This document shows positions 1-10,262 of a DNA stretch of 64,000 nucleotides, in pieces (the stretch's first letter is position 1; each line of letters opens with the position of its first letter). Both the position numbers and the translations under genes were made by a program. The stretch is from Ovis canadensis (taxonomy: Eukaryota > Chordata > Mammalia > Artiodactyla > Bovidae). The notes under the pieces are model-generated. The model was not told where the DNA came from. It ran no database searches and saw only the letters and a list, made by a program, of their open reading frames with translations. The DNA lies in assembly GCF_042477335.2 (NCBI RefSeq), contig NC_091246.1:113241001-113305000 (forward strand), written 5' to 3'.

Positions 1-70
1 CTGTATAAAGTCAGACAAACACACTTCAAGAAAAGACAACTAGAGAGTAGTTTTCCTATGTTGTTGATGT
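1..70 (+). mobile_element. L1 LINE ORF2 fragment, left piece
   Basis: The sequence resembles mammalian L1 ORF2 just before the stretch that resumes after the BovB insertion at about 1077. The two pieces read as one L1 copy split by that insertion. No frame is open. The assignment is by recognition of L1 reverse transcriptase DNA and is moderate because the piece is short. Confidence 0.5.
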
Positions 71-1076
71 AATCAGTTCAGTTCAGTCACTCAGTCATGT
101 CCAACTCTTTGCAACCCCATGAACTGCAGCACGCCAGGCCTCCCTGTCCATCACCAACTCCCAGAGTTCATTTAGACTCACGTCCATTGAGTCAGTGATG
201 CCATCCAGCCATCTCATCCTCGGTCATCCCCTTCTCCTCCTGCCCCCAATCCCTCCCAGCATCAGAGTCTTCCAATGAGTCAACTCTTAGCATGAGGTGG
301 CCTAAGTACTAGAGTTTCAGCTTTAGCATCGTTCCTTCCAAAGAAATCCCAGGGCTGATCTCCTTCAGAATGGACTGGTTGCATCTCCTTGCAGTCCAAG
401 GGACTCTCAAGAGTCTTCTCCAACACCACAGTTCAAAAGCATCAATTCTTTGGTGCTCAGCCTTCTTCACAGTTCAACTCTCACATCCATACATGACCAC
501 AGGAAAACCATAGCCTTGACTAGCCGGACCTTAGTTGGCAAAGTAATGTCTCTGCTTTTGAATATACTATCTAGGTTGGTCATAATTTTTCTTCCAAGGA
601 GTAAGCGTCTTTTAATTTCATGGCTGCAATCACCATCTGCAGTGATTTTGGAGCCCAAAAAAATAAAGTCTGACATTGTTTCCACTGTTTCCCCATCTAT
701 TTCCCATGAAGTAATGGGACCAGATGCCATGATCTTCGTTTTCTGAATGTTGAGCTTTAGGCCAACTTTTTCACTCTCCTCTTTCACTATCATCAATATG
801 CTTTTTAGTTCCTCTTCACTTTCTGCCATAAGGGTGGTGTCATCTGCATATCTGAGGTTATTGATATTTCTCCCGGCAATCTTGATTCCAGCTTGTGTTT
901 CTTCCAGCCCAGCGTTTCTCATGATGTACTCTGCATAGAAGTTAAATAAGCAGGGTGACAATATACAGCCTTGACGTACTCCTTTTCCTATTTGGAAACA
1001 GTCTGTTGTTCCATGTCCACTTCTATCTGCTGCTTCCTGACCTGCATACAGATTTCTCAAGAGGCAGGTCAGGTGG
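71..1076 (-). mobile_element. RTE-BovB LINE, 5'-truncated, antisense
   Basis: The minus strand carries the C-terminal half of BovB ORF2. It runs from the reverse transcriptase palm (QGCILSPCLF-like box and the YADD catalytic motif, near plus-strand position 840) to the basic C-terminus and the typical BovB 3' end, seen at the left edge as repeated TTCAG. About 1 kb of a roughly 3.2-3.8 kb element remains, so it is 5'-truncated at the right edge. A 239-codon open stretch (467-1186) runs past the element into L1 DNA and is not a gene. The element interrupts an L1 copy. Confidence 0.93.
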
Positions 1077-1654
1077 TTAACAAAATACTGGCAAACCAAA
1101 TGTAGCAGCGTACTAAAAGAGCTATACACCACGACCAAGTGAGATTTATTCCTGGAATGTAAAAATATGTCATATATGAAAAGCAACCAATGAAATATAC
1201 CATATCAAAATGAAGGGGGAACAACTCACATGCTCAACCTCAAATGATGCAGAAAAAGCGTTCCACAAAATTAACACCTTTCTATGGTTTAAAAAAAAAG
1301 ATCCCCAAAACAAGCATCTAAGGAAACTATTTCAATATAATAAAGGGCACATATGCAAACTCCATACCTAACATCAAAATAGTCAAAGGTGGAAAAAACT
1401 TTTTATCCAAGATCAGGAGGATGCCCAGTTTCACAGTTTATACAGTTTATATTCAACACAGTAGTGGAAGTTCTAGCCAGAGTAATTAGGGAAGGAAAAA
1501 AAAAAATCAAAATGGAAAGGAAGAATCAAAATTATTTCTATTTAAGATGTTGTGATCATATATGGAAATCTCAAGGAACCTTAAATAGCCAAAATAAATC
1601 TAGAAAAATTAGAACAAACCTGTAGTTCTCACAATTCCTGATCTGAAAACATTA
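1077..1654 (+). mobile_element. L1 LINE ORF2 fragment, reverse transcriptase region
   Basis: The DNA follows the L1 ORF2 order: the CAAAATACTGGC stretch, the region coding for the sequence before the active site, and then the FNTVVEVLARVIR-like segment, visible in frame near 1440-1490. Stops and indels break it throughout. It continues the piece at the left edge of the window and is cut on its right by a mariner element at a TA dinucleotide. Confidence 0.8.
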
Positions 1655-2949
1655 CTGGGTTAGCTAAAAACTTCCTTTGGCTTTTAAGTTAAAAAATAAA
1701 AGACATTTTTTTTTTTTTTAATTTTCACGAAGAACTTTACTGAATAATGTACTCACCATTTTGTTCCACTACCTTCTGCCATTTTGCAGGCAACTTCAAA
1801 ATTCCATCATCCAAAGCTTTTATCTTTTTGAGCAAAGAACTGCTCCAGGTGCCTTCTACAGTCTTCCAGGGAATTGACACTTTTTCCATTAAGAGAATTT
1901 TATAAATACTGAAATAAATGGAAATCTGGAAGTACAATGTCTGGCTAATATAGCAGAGAAATCAGAACTTCCCTGCCAAGATGTAACAGTTTCTGCCTGG
2001 TCACCAAGGAAACATACAATCTTGCAATATCATGATGGAAGAGTATGTGTTTTCTGTTGACTAATTCCTGATGCTTTTTAGTCAAGTATTGCTTTTAGTT
2101 TGTCTAACTGGGAGCAGTACTTGTTGGAAATAATCAATTGGTTTTCCAGAAGGAGCTCATAATAGAAGACTCCCTCCAATCCCACCATACACACAACGTC
2201 ACCTTCTTTGCATGAAAACCAGCCTTGGTTTTCATTTGCTTGGTGGTTAAGTTTGCTTGCCCCATAATATCTTCACTTGTACATTATTGTACACTATCCA
2301 CTGTTCATCACCTGTAACAATTTGTTTTAAAAACAGAATGTTTTCATTATGTTTAAGTAGAGAATCACGTGTAGAAATATAGTCAAGATTTTTTTGGCTT
2401 AATTTAGGTGGACCTCAAACACCAAAGTGATTAACATAACCAAGCTGGTACAAATGGTTTTCAACACTTGATTTGGATATTTTGAGTGTGTCAGCTATCT
2501 CCTGCATGACATACCATTGATTGTTCTCGATTAATGTCTTGATTTAATTGCTTTCAACTTCAACTGGTTTACCTGACTGTGGAGCATTGTCCAGCAAGAA
2601 ATCTCCAGCATAAAACTTTGGAAACTACTTTTGACATATTCAGTCAGTCACAGCACCCTCTCCATACACTGCACGTATTTTTTTTCTCTTTTTTTTTGCA
2701 TTTCAATTGCATTTTTACCTTTCTTGAAATAATAAAGCATAATATGTCCAAAATTTGTTTTTTCCATCTTCAATATTAAAACGGATACACAAAAATTCAC
2801 CAATTTTGTTTTTTTTTATTAGATGCATGCTGATATAACATCTGTCACAATAAAATCTAACAAACTTGTTCTAAATGAACTTAAAGACAACTAAGCACTA
2901 CTAGAGCCATCTTACGGAAAAACCAGAATGAACTTTTTTGCCAACCCAA
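1655..2949 (-). mobile_element. Mariner (Tc1/mariner) DNA transposon, near full length, dead
   Basis: This is a cut-and-paste transposon of about 1,295 bp, the expected mariner size. The right terminal repeat ends in GCCAACCCAA and the left end begins CTGGGTTAGC, a diverged inverted copy. TA is present on both outer sides (1653-1654 and 2950-2951), the target duplication of this superfamily. The minus strand keeps a transposase-like C-terminus of 66 codons (1737-1937, ending in LPAKWQKVVEQNGEYI), but upstream frames are closed by stops. It lies inside an L1 copy that resumes at 2952. It is similar in layout to the mariner family known from ruminant genomes. It cannot encode an active transposase. 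Confidence 0.88.
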
Positions 2950-3181
2950 TACAAAAATAATCAAAACAGTGTGGTACTGTGATAAAGACAGACATATAGA
3001 CCAAATTAGTATAAGAGAATCCAGAGATAAACACTTGCACAATGGTCAAATAATTTGCAACAAGGGTGCTAAGACCATTCAACGGAGAAAGAACAGTTTC
3101 TTCAATGAACAGTGCTAGGGAAGTGGGATATTCACATGCACAAGAATGCAGGAGACCTTTTTACTTTACATCATGTACAGA
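2950..3181 (+). mobile_element. L1 LINE ORF2 fragment after the mariner
   Basis: The order of L1 ORF2 C-terminal coding DNA is visible: a region like GTACTG..ACAGACATATAGACCAA, then the AGTGCTGGGAAA-like stretch. It is the same L1 copy as on the left of the mariner and continues beyond the SINE at 3182-3358 into 3359-3469. Frames are closed. Confidence 0.75.
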
Positions 3182-3358
3182 AAGGGCTTCCCTGGTGGCT
3201 CAGCTGGTAAAGAATCTGCCCACAATGCGGGAGACCAGGGTTCAATCCCTGCTTTAGGAAGATTCCACTGGAGAAGGGAAAGGCTACCCACTCCAGTATT
3301 CTGGCCAGGAGAATTCCAAAAAGTCCAAAATGACTGAGTGACTTTCACTTTCACTTTC
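3182..3358 (+). mobile_element. Bov-tA SINE
   Basis: It starts with the tRNA-Glu-derived head (GGCTTCCCTGGTGGCTCAG) and ends with the BovB-derived tail (TGACTGAGTGACTTTCACTTTC). Flanks TCATGTACA and TCATGTGCA fit a target duplication with one mismatch. It sits inside L1 ORF2 DNA. Confidence 0.95.
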
Positions 3359-3469
3359 TCATGTGCAAAAAACAAACTCAAAATGGGTCAATGCCTTGAA
3401 CATAGGAGCTAAAACTATAAAACTTAGATGACAACACAAAACAAAAGCTTCATGACATTGGACTTGGCA
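3359..3469 (+). mobile_element. L1 LINE ORF2 fragment, middle piece
   Basis: It continues the same L1 copy with the AACTCAAAATGGGTCAATG segment and what follows. It is cut on the right by a BovB 3' end. Confidence 0.7.
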
Positions 3470-3961
3470 ATAGAGACATTACTTTGCCAACAAAGGTCTG
3501 TCTAGTCAAGGCTACAGTTTTTCCAGTGGTCATGTATGGATGTGAGAGTTGGACTGTGAAGAAAGCTAAGTGCCGAAGACTTGATGCTTTTGAAATGTGG
3601 TATTGGAGAAGACACTCGAGAGTCCCTTGGACTGCAAGGAGATGCAACCAGTCCATTCTGAAGGAGATCAGCCCTGGGATTTCTTTGGAAGGAACAATGC
3701 TAAAGCTGAAACTCCAGTACTTTGGGCACCTCATGTGAAGAGTTGACTCATTGGAAAAGACTCCGATGCTGGGAGGGATTGGGGGCAGGAGGAGATGGGG
3801 ACGACAGAGGATGAGATGGCTGGATGACATCACTGACTCGATGGACGTGAGTCTGAGTGAATCCCGGGTGTTGGTGATGGACAGGGAGGCCTGGCGTGCT
3901 GTGATTCATGGGGTTGCAAAGAGTTGGACACAACTGAGCGACTGAACTGAACTGAACTGAA
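3470..3961 (+). mobile_element. RTE-BovB LINE 3' end, sense
   Basis: This is about 490 bp of the C-terminal ORF2 region and 3' tail. A short open frame (3484-3738) shows the conserved [12 protein letters not shown] and [22 protein letters not shown] blocks. The element ends in repeated CTGAA. It is 5'-truncated and inserted in L1. Confidence 0.93.
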
Positions 3962-4189
3962 CACAGAGAGAAAAAGAAAAAAACAGATACACTAAACTTG
4001 ATCAAAACACAAACCTCTCCGCTGCTCTGTGACAATCTGAAGGGATAGCATGGGGAGGAAGGTGGGAAGTGGGGGGTTCAGGGGAGGGGACATACGTATG
4101 CCTATGGCCGATTCATGTATGGCAAAAACCATCACAAGGCTGTAAGGTAATTATTGTCCAATTAAATTCTTTTTAAAGTAATACAAGAA
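3962..4189 (+). mobile_element. L1 fragment plus L1 3'-end-like tail
   Basis: The first part (to about 4036) resumes the L1 ORF2 host copy. From about 4037 a G-rich segment (GGGGAGGAAGGTGGGAAG) leads to GATTCATGTATGGCAAAA and an AT-rich end. The same block occurs at 45.7 kb and 54.6 kb, and reversed at 50.5 kb next to homopolymer tracts, which supports a ruminant L1 3' end. No clear target duplication is seen here. Confidence 0.6.
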
Positions 4190-4678
4190 ATCCATATGTT
4201 GATAGCCTCACTTAAAACTCTAAATAAAAATAACTACGCTACAAAAAAAAAGTACAAACCTGTTGGATTTAATGTCCTTGTATCAAAGGACATTATTAAC
4301 AGAAGGAAAAGACAACTCATAGGAGAATCTGCAAATCACATATCAGATAAGAGATTAATATCCAGAGTATATTTTTAACAACTCAAGAACACACACACAC
4401 ACACACACACACACATCAAAAATTGGGCAAGAAGAAATAAATACATGAAGGGATGCTCAGTATCACCAATCATTAGGGAATGAAAACCAAAAGAAAAATG
4501 TGATATTACTTTGTGTTTATTAGGATGCCTAAGACTGAAAAACAAAAATTAAAACCAGAAAATAACAAGTGCTTACAAAGATATAGAGAAATTGGAACCC
4601 TGGTGCATTGTTAGTCAGAATGTAATATGCTATGGCCATTGTGAAAAACAGTATGGGGTTTCTAAGAAAACTTAAAAC
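4190..4678 (+). mobile_element. Old L1 LINE, ORF2 3' part
   Basis: The L1 order is recognisable: GATTAATATCCAGAGTATA, an interrupted CA microsatellite, then AAAATTGGGCAAGAAGA, then the region before the 3' UTR with GGTGCATTGTTAGTCAGAATGT. It is strongly diverged and all frames are closed. It continues on the other side of the LTR at 4687-5137. Confidence 0.75.
4389..4416 (+). repeat. (AC)n microsatellite
   Basis: An uninterrupted run of AC dinucleotides inside the old L1 copy. Confidence 0.95.
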
Positions 4679-4686
4679 AGATCCAG

Positions 4687-5137
4687 TGTGGAGGAGCTCG
4701 AAGGCTTTGAGCAAATACTGAAAATGTATTTGCTCCACTCATGACGAAGGTTGGAAGCTGGGAAGAGCATAACAAAGGGTTATGAGCATTTACCGAGTGC
4801 CCAAGGCTGGGAACGGATAACGAAGGGTTACATGCCTGGCCTTGAGGCATTTGAAGGCTTTTTTTTTTGACCACCTGTTTTTGAGAGCAAGGACTGTTGT
4901 TTTATGATAAGACTCTCTCTAGAGTTTCGCCAAAGCTATGTTATGGCTTGGGCGGTGGGAACTGTATTTTATGCTTAAATGTTTTAATGTTTATCTAGAA
5001 TGGCTACGTGCAAGTCAGCCTTATGCTCTATTCCCTAAAAATTATAAAACTACACAATTGGATAATAAACTTTGTCAGTCCACTAGAGGCTGTCCCTGAG
5101 TGTCCTTTTCAGAGTGCGGTTCTCCAAGCCTTACTAT
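4687..5137 (+). mobile_element. Solo LTR of an endogenous retrovirus
   Basis: The unit starts TGTGGAGGAGC and is flanked by AGATCCAG on both sides (4679-4686 and 5138-5145). Deleting the unit plus one flank restores a continuous L1 sequence. A TATAAAAC-like stretch lies near 5044 and a polyadenylation signal AATAAA at 5064-5069, in the order U3-R-U5. The right end does not show a canonical CA just before the flank, so the exact border may be off by a few bases. No internal retroviral sequence remains. The family is not identified; the duplication is longer than the usual 4-6 bp, probably with chance matches. Confidence 0.8.
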
Positions 5138-5145
5138 AGATCCAG

Positions 5146-5699
5146 TAATTCTACTTTCTATATGCAAAAGAACTGAATGCAGGGTCTCAAAGAGGTATTT
5201 ACATCTACATTCATAGTAGCATTATTCACAACAGCCGAAAGGTAGAAGCCCCCCAAGTGTCCACTGGTATATTAATGTATGAACAAAATATGCTATATGA
5301 ATGTAATGGAATATTTTTCAGCAAGAAAGACAGGAAATTCTGACATGTTACAACATGGATAAACCTTGAAAAGACTATGCTAAGTGAAATAAGCCAGTCA
5401 TAAAAGGACAGATGCTGTATGATTCTATTTATACTAGGTACCTAAAGTAGTCAGCTTCATAAAGACAGAAAGTAGACAGTGGTTGCCAGGGGCTGGGAGG
5501 ACAGGGAGATGGGGAGTTAACAGTTTAATGGGTACTGACTGAGTTCAGTTGGGATAATGAAAAGTTCTGGAGATGGACAATAGTAATGGTTGCACTAATT
5601 CTAATGTACTCAAATGCCACTGAAGCATACATTTAAAAATGGCCAACACGATCATTTTTACGTTATGTATATATATACAGTATGAATTTTTTTAAAAAA
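5146..5699 (+). mobile_element. Old L1 LINE, 3' end and 3' UTR
   Basis: It resumes the L1 copy interrupted by the LTR. Recognisable parts are the GCATTATTCACAACAGCC block, the ACATGGATAAACCTTGAAAA block, and the 3' UTR with GTGGTTGCCAGGGGCTGGGA. It ends in an A-rich stretch. This 3' UTR type belongs to older mammalian L1 subfamilies. Confidence 0.85.
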
Positions 5700-6867
5700 G
5701 TAATTCGAAATAGATCACAGACTCCAAAATTAGGTCCCTTAGTTTCATGATAAGCTTGTATACACAACACTATCATCACCATCCATGCAAGAGAAAGTTA
5801 TGGTGGACTCCATTAAAATTAAAAATTTGTTTAACAAAGAGTTAAACTTTTATGCATATATAATAGCAAGTAAATATAAAGAAAAGCCAACCTGAGATGA
5901 AGAATACCATGCATGAAATGAAAAATCCACTAGAAGGAATCAACAATAGACTGAATGGTACAGAGGAATGGATCAGCAAGCTGAAAGAGTAGCAGAAAAA
6001 ACTAAAGCACAACTGAAAGAAGGAAGAAGAACAAAAAGAAAGGAGCACAATGTAAAAGACCTTTAGGACAACATCAAGCATACTATAATACAAGTATTAC
6101 AGGGGCCCAAAAGGAGAAAAGAAAGACTTACTTGAAGACACAATAGCTGAACATTTCCTAGACTGGGAAAAGGAAATAGACATCCCACACAGTCCAGGAA
6201 TCATGGACATCTGAAACATGGTCAACCCAAAGAGGACCGCACCAAGATAATTAGTAATTAAAATGGCAAAAATAAAAAGAGAATACCGAAAGCTACAAAT
6301 TAAGCACAAGTGAACTACCATAAAGCTATCAGCTGACTAAAAGTGAACTACCATAAAGCTATCAGCTGACGTCTCAGCCTAATCTATGCAGATGAGAAGG
6401 GAGTGGCACAATACTTAAAATGATGAAAGGAAAAAGACCCACAAAGAATTTCATTCAGAATTGTTGGCAAGATCAGCAAGATCAAAAGTTTTACAGACAA
6501 GCAAAAGCTTGTTCAGCACCACCAAATCAACTTTACAAGAGTATTAAAAGGGACTTCTCTAAGCGAGAAAACAAAGGCCACAACTAGAAACAAGAAAAGG
6601 TAAAAGGAAAAATCTCATCTGTAAAGATAAACACAGAGCAGCTAATAAATAAGCCATGTATAAAGCCAGTAGGGATAATTAGCAAAATTAGCTAGCAATA
6701 ATTAGCAAAATCATCTATCTACGATAAGCAGATAAGGAATATAGAAAACAAAAAGATGTAAAATAGAATGTCAAAAACAGTAAGTGTAGGGTAGCAGGAG
6801 TAAAAATGCAGGGTTATTAAGATGCATTTAAACTTAAGAGATCAGCAAATTAAATACAGAAAAAAAG
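5700..6867 (+). mobile_element. L1 LINE ORF1 region, degenerate
   Basis: From about 5850 to 6600 the order of L1 ORF1 is visible: the coiled-coil part, the ATTACAGGGGCCCAAAAGGAG block, the GTCCAGGAATCATGG block, the CAGCTGACGTCTCAGC block, and the terminal AAGCTTGTTCAGCACCACC block. Stops occur in all frames. A 28-bp segment is tandemly duplicated (see the repeat at 6308). The part after about 6600 is AT-rich and may be the inter-ORF region; the identity there is weak. Confidence 0.7.
6308..6370 (+). repeat. Short tandem duplication in L1 ORF1 remnant
   Basis: Two copies of a segment starting GTGAACTACCATAAAGC and ending CAGCTGAC lie head to tail, separated by TAAAA. Copies are identical over about 28 bp, so the duplication is younger than the decay of the L1. 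Confidence 0.9.
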
Positions 6868-7008
6868 AGTCACTCAGTCGTTCCAACTCTACAACTCCAT
6901 GGACTGTAGCCTGCCAGGCTCCTCTGACCATGGGATTCTCCAGGCAAGAATACTTAAGTGGGTGGTCATTCCCTTCTACAAGGGATCTTCCTACAGTGTT
7001 GCAGGTCA
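6868..7008 (-). mobile_element. Bov-tA SINE, antisense, diverged
   Basis: Antisense BovA body: GAGTCACTCAGTCG, ATGGACTGTAGCCTGCCAGG, ATTCTCCAGGCAAGAATAC. It ends at GGATCTTCCTAC; the tRNA-derived head is missing. Confidence 0.88.
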
Positions 7009-7221
7009 GTTTTACTTCAAAAACAAAGAAACAAACTCATAGAAAAAGAGATCCGATCTGTGGTTACCAGAGATTGGGGGGAGGGATTGCATGAGGAGAT
7101 CAAAAGGTATGAATTTCCAGTTATAAGTACTAGGAATATAACATACAATGATACACATAATGAACACCACTGTATGTTATATATGAAAATTAAGATAGTA
7201 AGTCCTATCTTATAGCAAGTC

Positions 7222-7266
7222 CGATAAGAGTCGGACACAACTGAGCGACTTACACTTCACTTTCAT
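7222..7266 (+). mobile_element. SINE 3' end fragment (BovA type)
   Basis: Only the terminal part is present: GAGTCGGACACAACTGAGCG followed by the CACTTCACTTTCA tail. Too short to subclassify. Confidence 0.75.
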
Positions 7267-7501
7267 ACACATAAGGTATGAGTGTGACAAGTGACACAGA
7301 AGAACTATTAAAAATTATAAAGCACAGCTGAGAAATTAAAGACATAAAGTAAATGGAGAGTACCTTGTTTATGGATCTATACTTTTTCAACTCTTCCTAA
7401 ACTGATTTTCTGGATCGCCACAATCCCATTGAAAATATCAGCTGACTTTTTTGTGGAAACTGACAAGCTGATTTTATAATTCTAAAATGCAAAGGACTCA
7501 G
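7267..7501 (+). mobile_element. L1 LINE ORF2 fragment
   Basis: It resembles L1 ORF2 with the AAATTAAAGACATAAAGTAAATGG block and the following CAATCCCATTGAAAATA..CTGACTTTTTTGTGG block. It is cut on its right by a BovB 3' end and resumes at 8040. Confidence 0.7.
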
Positions 7502-8039
7502 AATAGCAGCCATGAAATTAAAAGACACTTGCTCCTTGGAAGAAAAGCTATGACAAATCTCGACAGCATATTAAAAAGCAGAGACATCACTTTGTTGACA
7601 TAAGGCCATATAGTCAAAGCTACGGTTTTTCCAGTAGTCATGTATGAATGTGAGAGTTGGACCATCAAGTAGGCCGAGCCCAAAAGAATTTGAACTGTGG
7701 TGCTGTAGAAGACTTTGACAGACTCTTGGACAGCAAGGAGACCAAACTAGTCAATCCTAAAGGAAATCAACCCTGAATATTCACTGGAAGGACTGATGCT
7801 GAAGCTCCAATACTTTGACTACCTGATTCAAAGAGCCTGATCATTAGAAAAGACCTTGATGCTGGGAAATATTGAGGGCAGGGGGACAAGGAGACAACAG
7901 AGGATGAAGACAGTTAGATGGCATCATCAACTCAATGGACATGAGTCTGAGCAAACTCTGGGAGAGAGTGAAGGACAGACAAGCCTGGCATGCTGCAGTC
8001 CGTGGGGTCGCAAAGAGTTGGACATGACAAGAGAATAGA
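7502..8039 (+). mobile_element. RTE-BovB LINE 3' end, sense
   Basis: About 540 bp starting at the ATGAAATTAAAAGACAC block of ORF2 and ending near GTTGGACATGACAAGAG. It is more diverged than the other copies, with frameshifts in the ESWTIK-like region. It is 5'-truncated and sits in L1. Confidence 0.9.
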
Positions 8040-8945
8040 CAAAATCATTTTAAAGAGAAAAACAAGGATGTAGGACAAACTCGACTTGTTTCAAATATTA
8101 TTATGAATCTCCAGTGATAGAGACTGAATGGTATTCATGTAAAGATAAAGAGATCAATGAAACAAAATAGAGAATCCAGAACAGATGGACACACATATGG
8201 GAAAACTGAATTTTGACAACAGTACAAAGGCAATTCAATGAATAAGTTTTCTCAACAGATGATACAATAATTCATTGCCATATACAAAAAAAGAACTCCC
8301 ATCCATACTTTGCACCATATAAAAATTAACTCAAAATGGGTCATAAAACTAACTGTAAAATCTAAAAAGATTCTAAAAATATAAAAGGAAATAATTGTGA
8401 TATTGAGTTAGGATTTCTTAGATATGAAAACAAAAACAATCCTTAAAAGAACATACTGATAAAATTAAAACTTCATCAAAATTAAAACTTCTGCTCACAA
8501 TATTTGCAAATGTATATCTGATAAAAGACTTGTAGCCCAAATAAATAAAAATAAATAAACATTATATCTCTATTATAAGATAATAGCACAAAACAACAAA
8601 TAAAAAGGCATAAGAGGTGAACAGACACCTCACCAAGAAGATATACCATGGCAAGTAAGCTTCTGGAAAGATGCTGAACAAAATTAGCCACAGAAAGATG
8701 CAAAATAAAAGCACAGTAAGACACCACTACACATCTAACAGAAGGGCAAAAATTGACTGACCAAGGGCACAGGTCTGGTGGCAATAGAAAACTTTAAATT
8801 AAAATTTTAAAATAGTTTGGCAGTTCCTTAAAATATAAAACAATACACCTATCATATGTGCTAGCCATTCTACTCCTAAGTATGACATTTACTTAAAAGA
8901 AAATAAGGTATAGTTCATACAAAGATTGGTTGATGACTGCTCATT
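8040..8945 (+). mobile_element. L1 LINE ORF2 3' part
   Basis: L1 ORF2 order is visible: GGGAAAACTGAATTTTGACA, then TTAACTCAAAATGGGTC, then GATAAAAGACTTGTAGCC, then GGCAGTTCCTTAAAA and the CACCTATCATATG block near 8850. All frames are closed. A dimeric SINE interrupts it at 8946-9220, and L1-like DNA continues to about 9300. Confidence 0.8.
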
Positions 8946-9220
8946 GCAGAAGGCAATGGCACCCCACTCCAGTACTCCTGCCTGGAAAATCCCATGGACG
9001 GAGAAGCCTGGAAGGCTGCAGTCCATGGGGTCGCTGAGGGTCGGGCACGACTGAGCGACTTCACTTTCACTTTTCACTTTCACGCATTGGAGAAGGAAAT
9101 GGCACCCCACTCCAGTGTTCTTGCCTGGAGAATCCCAGGGACGGGGGAGCCTGGTGGGCTGCCGTCTATGGGATTGCACAGAGTCAGACACGACTGAAGT
9201 GACTTAGCAGCAGCAGCAGC
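8946..9220 (+). mobile_element. Bov-A2 dimeric SINE
   Basis: Two BovA monomers lie in tandem. Each starts with the GGCACCCCACTCCAGT block and ends in GACACGACTGA or a near copy. They are joined by the CACTTTCACTTTTCAC linker and the unit ends in (AGC)n. Confidence 0.95.
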
Positions 9221-9300
9221 CCAAAACTGGTGATAAATGAAATTTTCACCAAGGGATGAATGAAAAATCAAACTGTGATATATCCATACAATTGAACACT

Positions 9301-9702
9301 TTGTTGTTGTTGTTCAGTCATGCAGTCATGTTCAACTCTTTGTGAGCCCATGGACTGCAGCACGCCAGGCTGCCCTGTCCTTCACCATCTCCCAGAGCTT
9401 GCTCAAACTCACGTCCATTGATTCAATGATGCCATCCAACCATCTCATCCTATATCGCCCCTTTCTCATCCTGCCCACAATCTTTCCCAGCATCAGGGTC
9501 TTTTCTAATGAGTCAGCTCTTTGCATCAGGTGGCCAAAGTACTGGAGCTTCAGCATCTTTAGGACTGACTGATTTCATCTCCTTTCAGTTCAAGGGACTC
9601 TCAAGAGTCTTCCCCAACACTACAGATCTAAAGCATCAATTCTTCGGTGTTCAGTCTTCTTTATGGTCAGACTCTCATATCCATATATGACAGTGGAAAA
9701 AT
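9301..9702 (-). mobile_element. RTE-BovB LINE 3' end, antisense
   Basis: It starts with (TTG)n and TTCAGTCATGCAGTC and continues through the antisense C-terminal ORF2 blocks. On the minus strand these read [20 protein letters not shown]. It is 5'-truncated near 9700 and sits beside L1 remnants. Confidence 0.92.
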
Positions 9703-10262
9703 ATATATACTCCTGTTAAGCAGAGACAGTTGTACACTTTTATCATCACTACTGAATGTTTTCCTCAATAGTGTAGTTCATATAATACAGAAATATAGGA
9801 CTAAGACAAGAAATTATTGCCATTTGAAAAACTTGTGACTATCCAGAAGGCATCAGAGAATTAATGTATTTTAAAGGTAAAAATTACCAATGTCAGCAAT
9901 AAAAAAGAAAAGACTAAAGATCCAATAGTAATTTAAAAGAGCCTAAGAGGCTGTTAGGCACAGCTTTATGCCAATTAATCTGAAATTTTAGATGAAATGG
10001 ACAAGTTCCTAGCAAAATACAACTTACTAAAACTAACTGAAAAAAATAAAAAATCAAACAGAAAATCTGAATTGTTCTAAAACTATGTTAGTCCAAAAAA
10101 GTGAAGAACTACGAAGTTCTATAACTGTGTTTTCAATATTACACAAACTCTTCAGAGAATAAAACAGAACTCTCCAATTTGTTTTATAAAGTCAACCAAA
10201 ACATCATATAACAGCAACAAGTTAATTTCACTGATAGTCATAATTGCTGGTTTAAACTTGAC
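9703..10262 (+). mobile_element. L1 LINE ORF2 fragment, weakly preserved
   Basis: The stretch GATGAAATGGACAAGTTCC near 9993 and the following blocks resemble the L1 ORF2 region upstream of the catalytic domain. The order relative to the preceding L1 piece suggests a separate copy. It is AT-rich and all frames are closed. Identity outside 9880-10170 is uncertain. Confidence 0.55.

Noticed and set aside
467-1186. 239-codon minus-strand frame as a host gene
   Set aside because: It is BovB reverse transcriptase fused by chance to L1 DNA at its start.
3182-3260. tRNA-Glu gene in SINE heads
   Set aside because: tRNA-derived heads of Bov-tA and CHR SINEs are pseudo-tRNA sequences without a mature tRNA fold or gene context.
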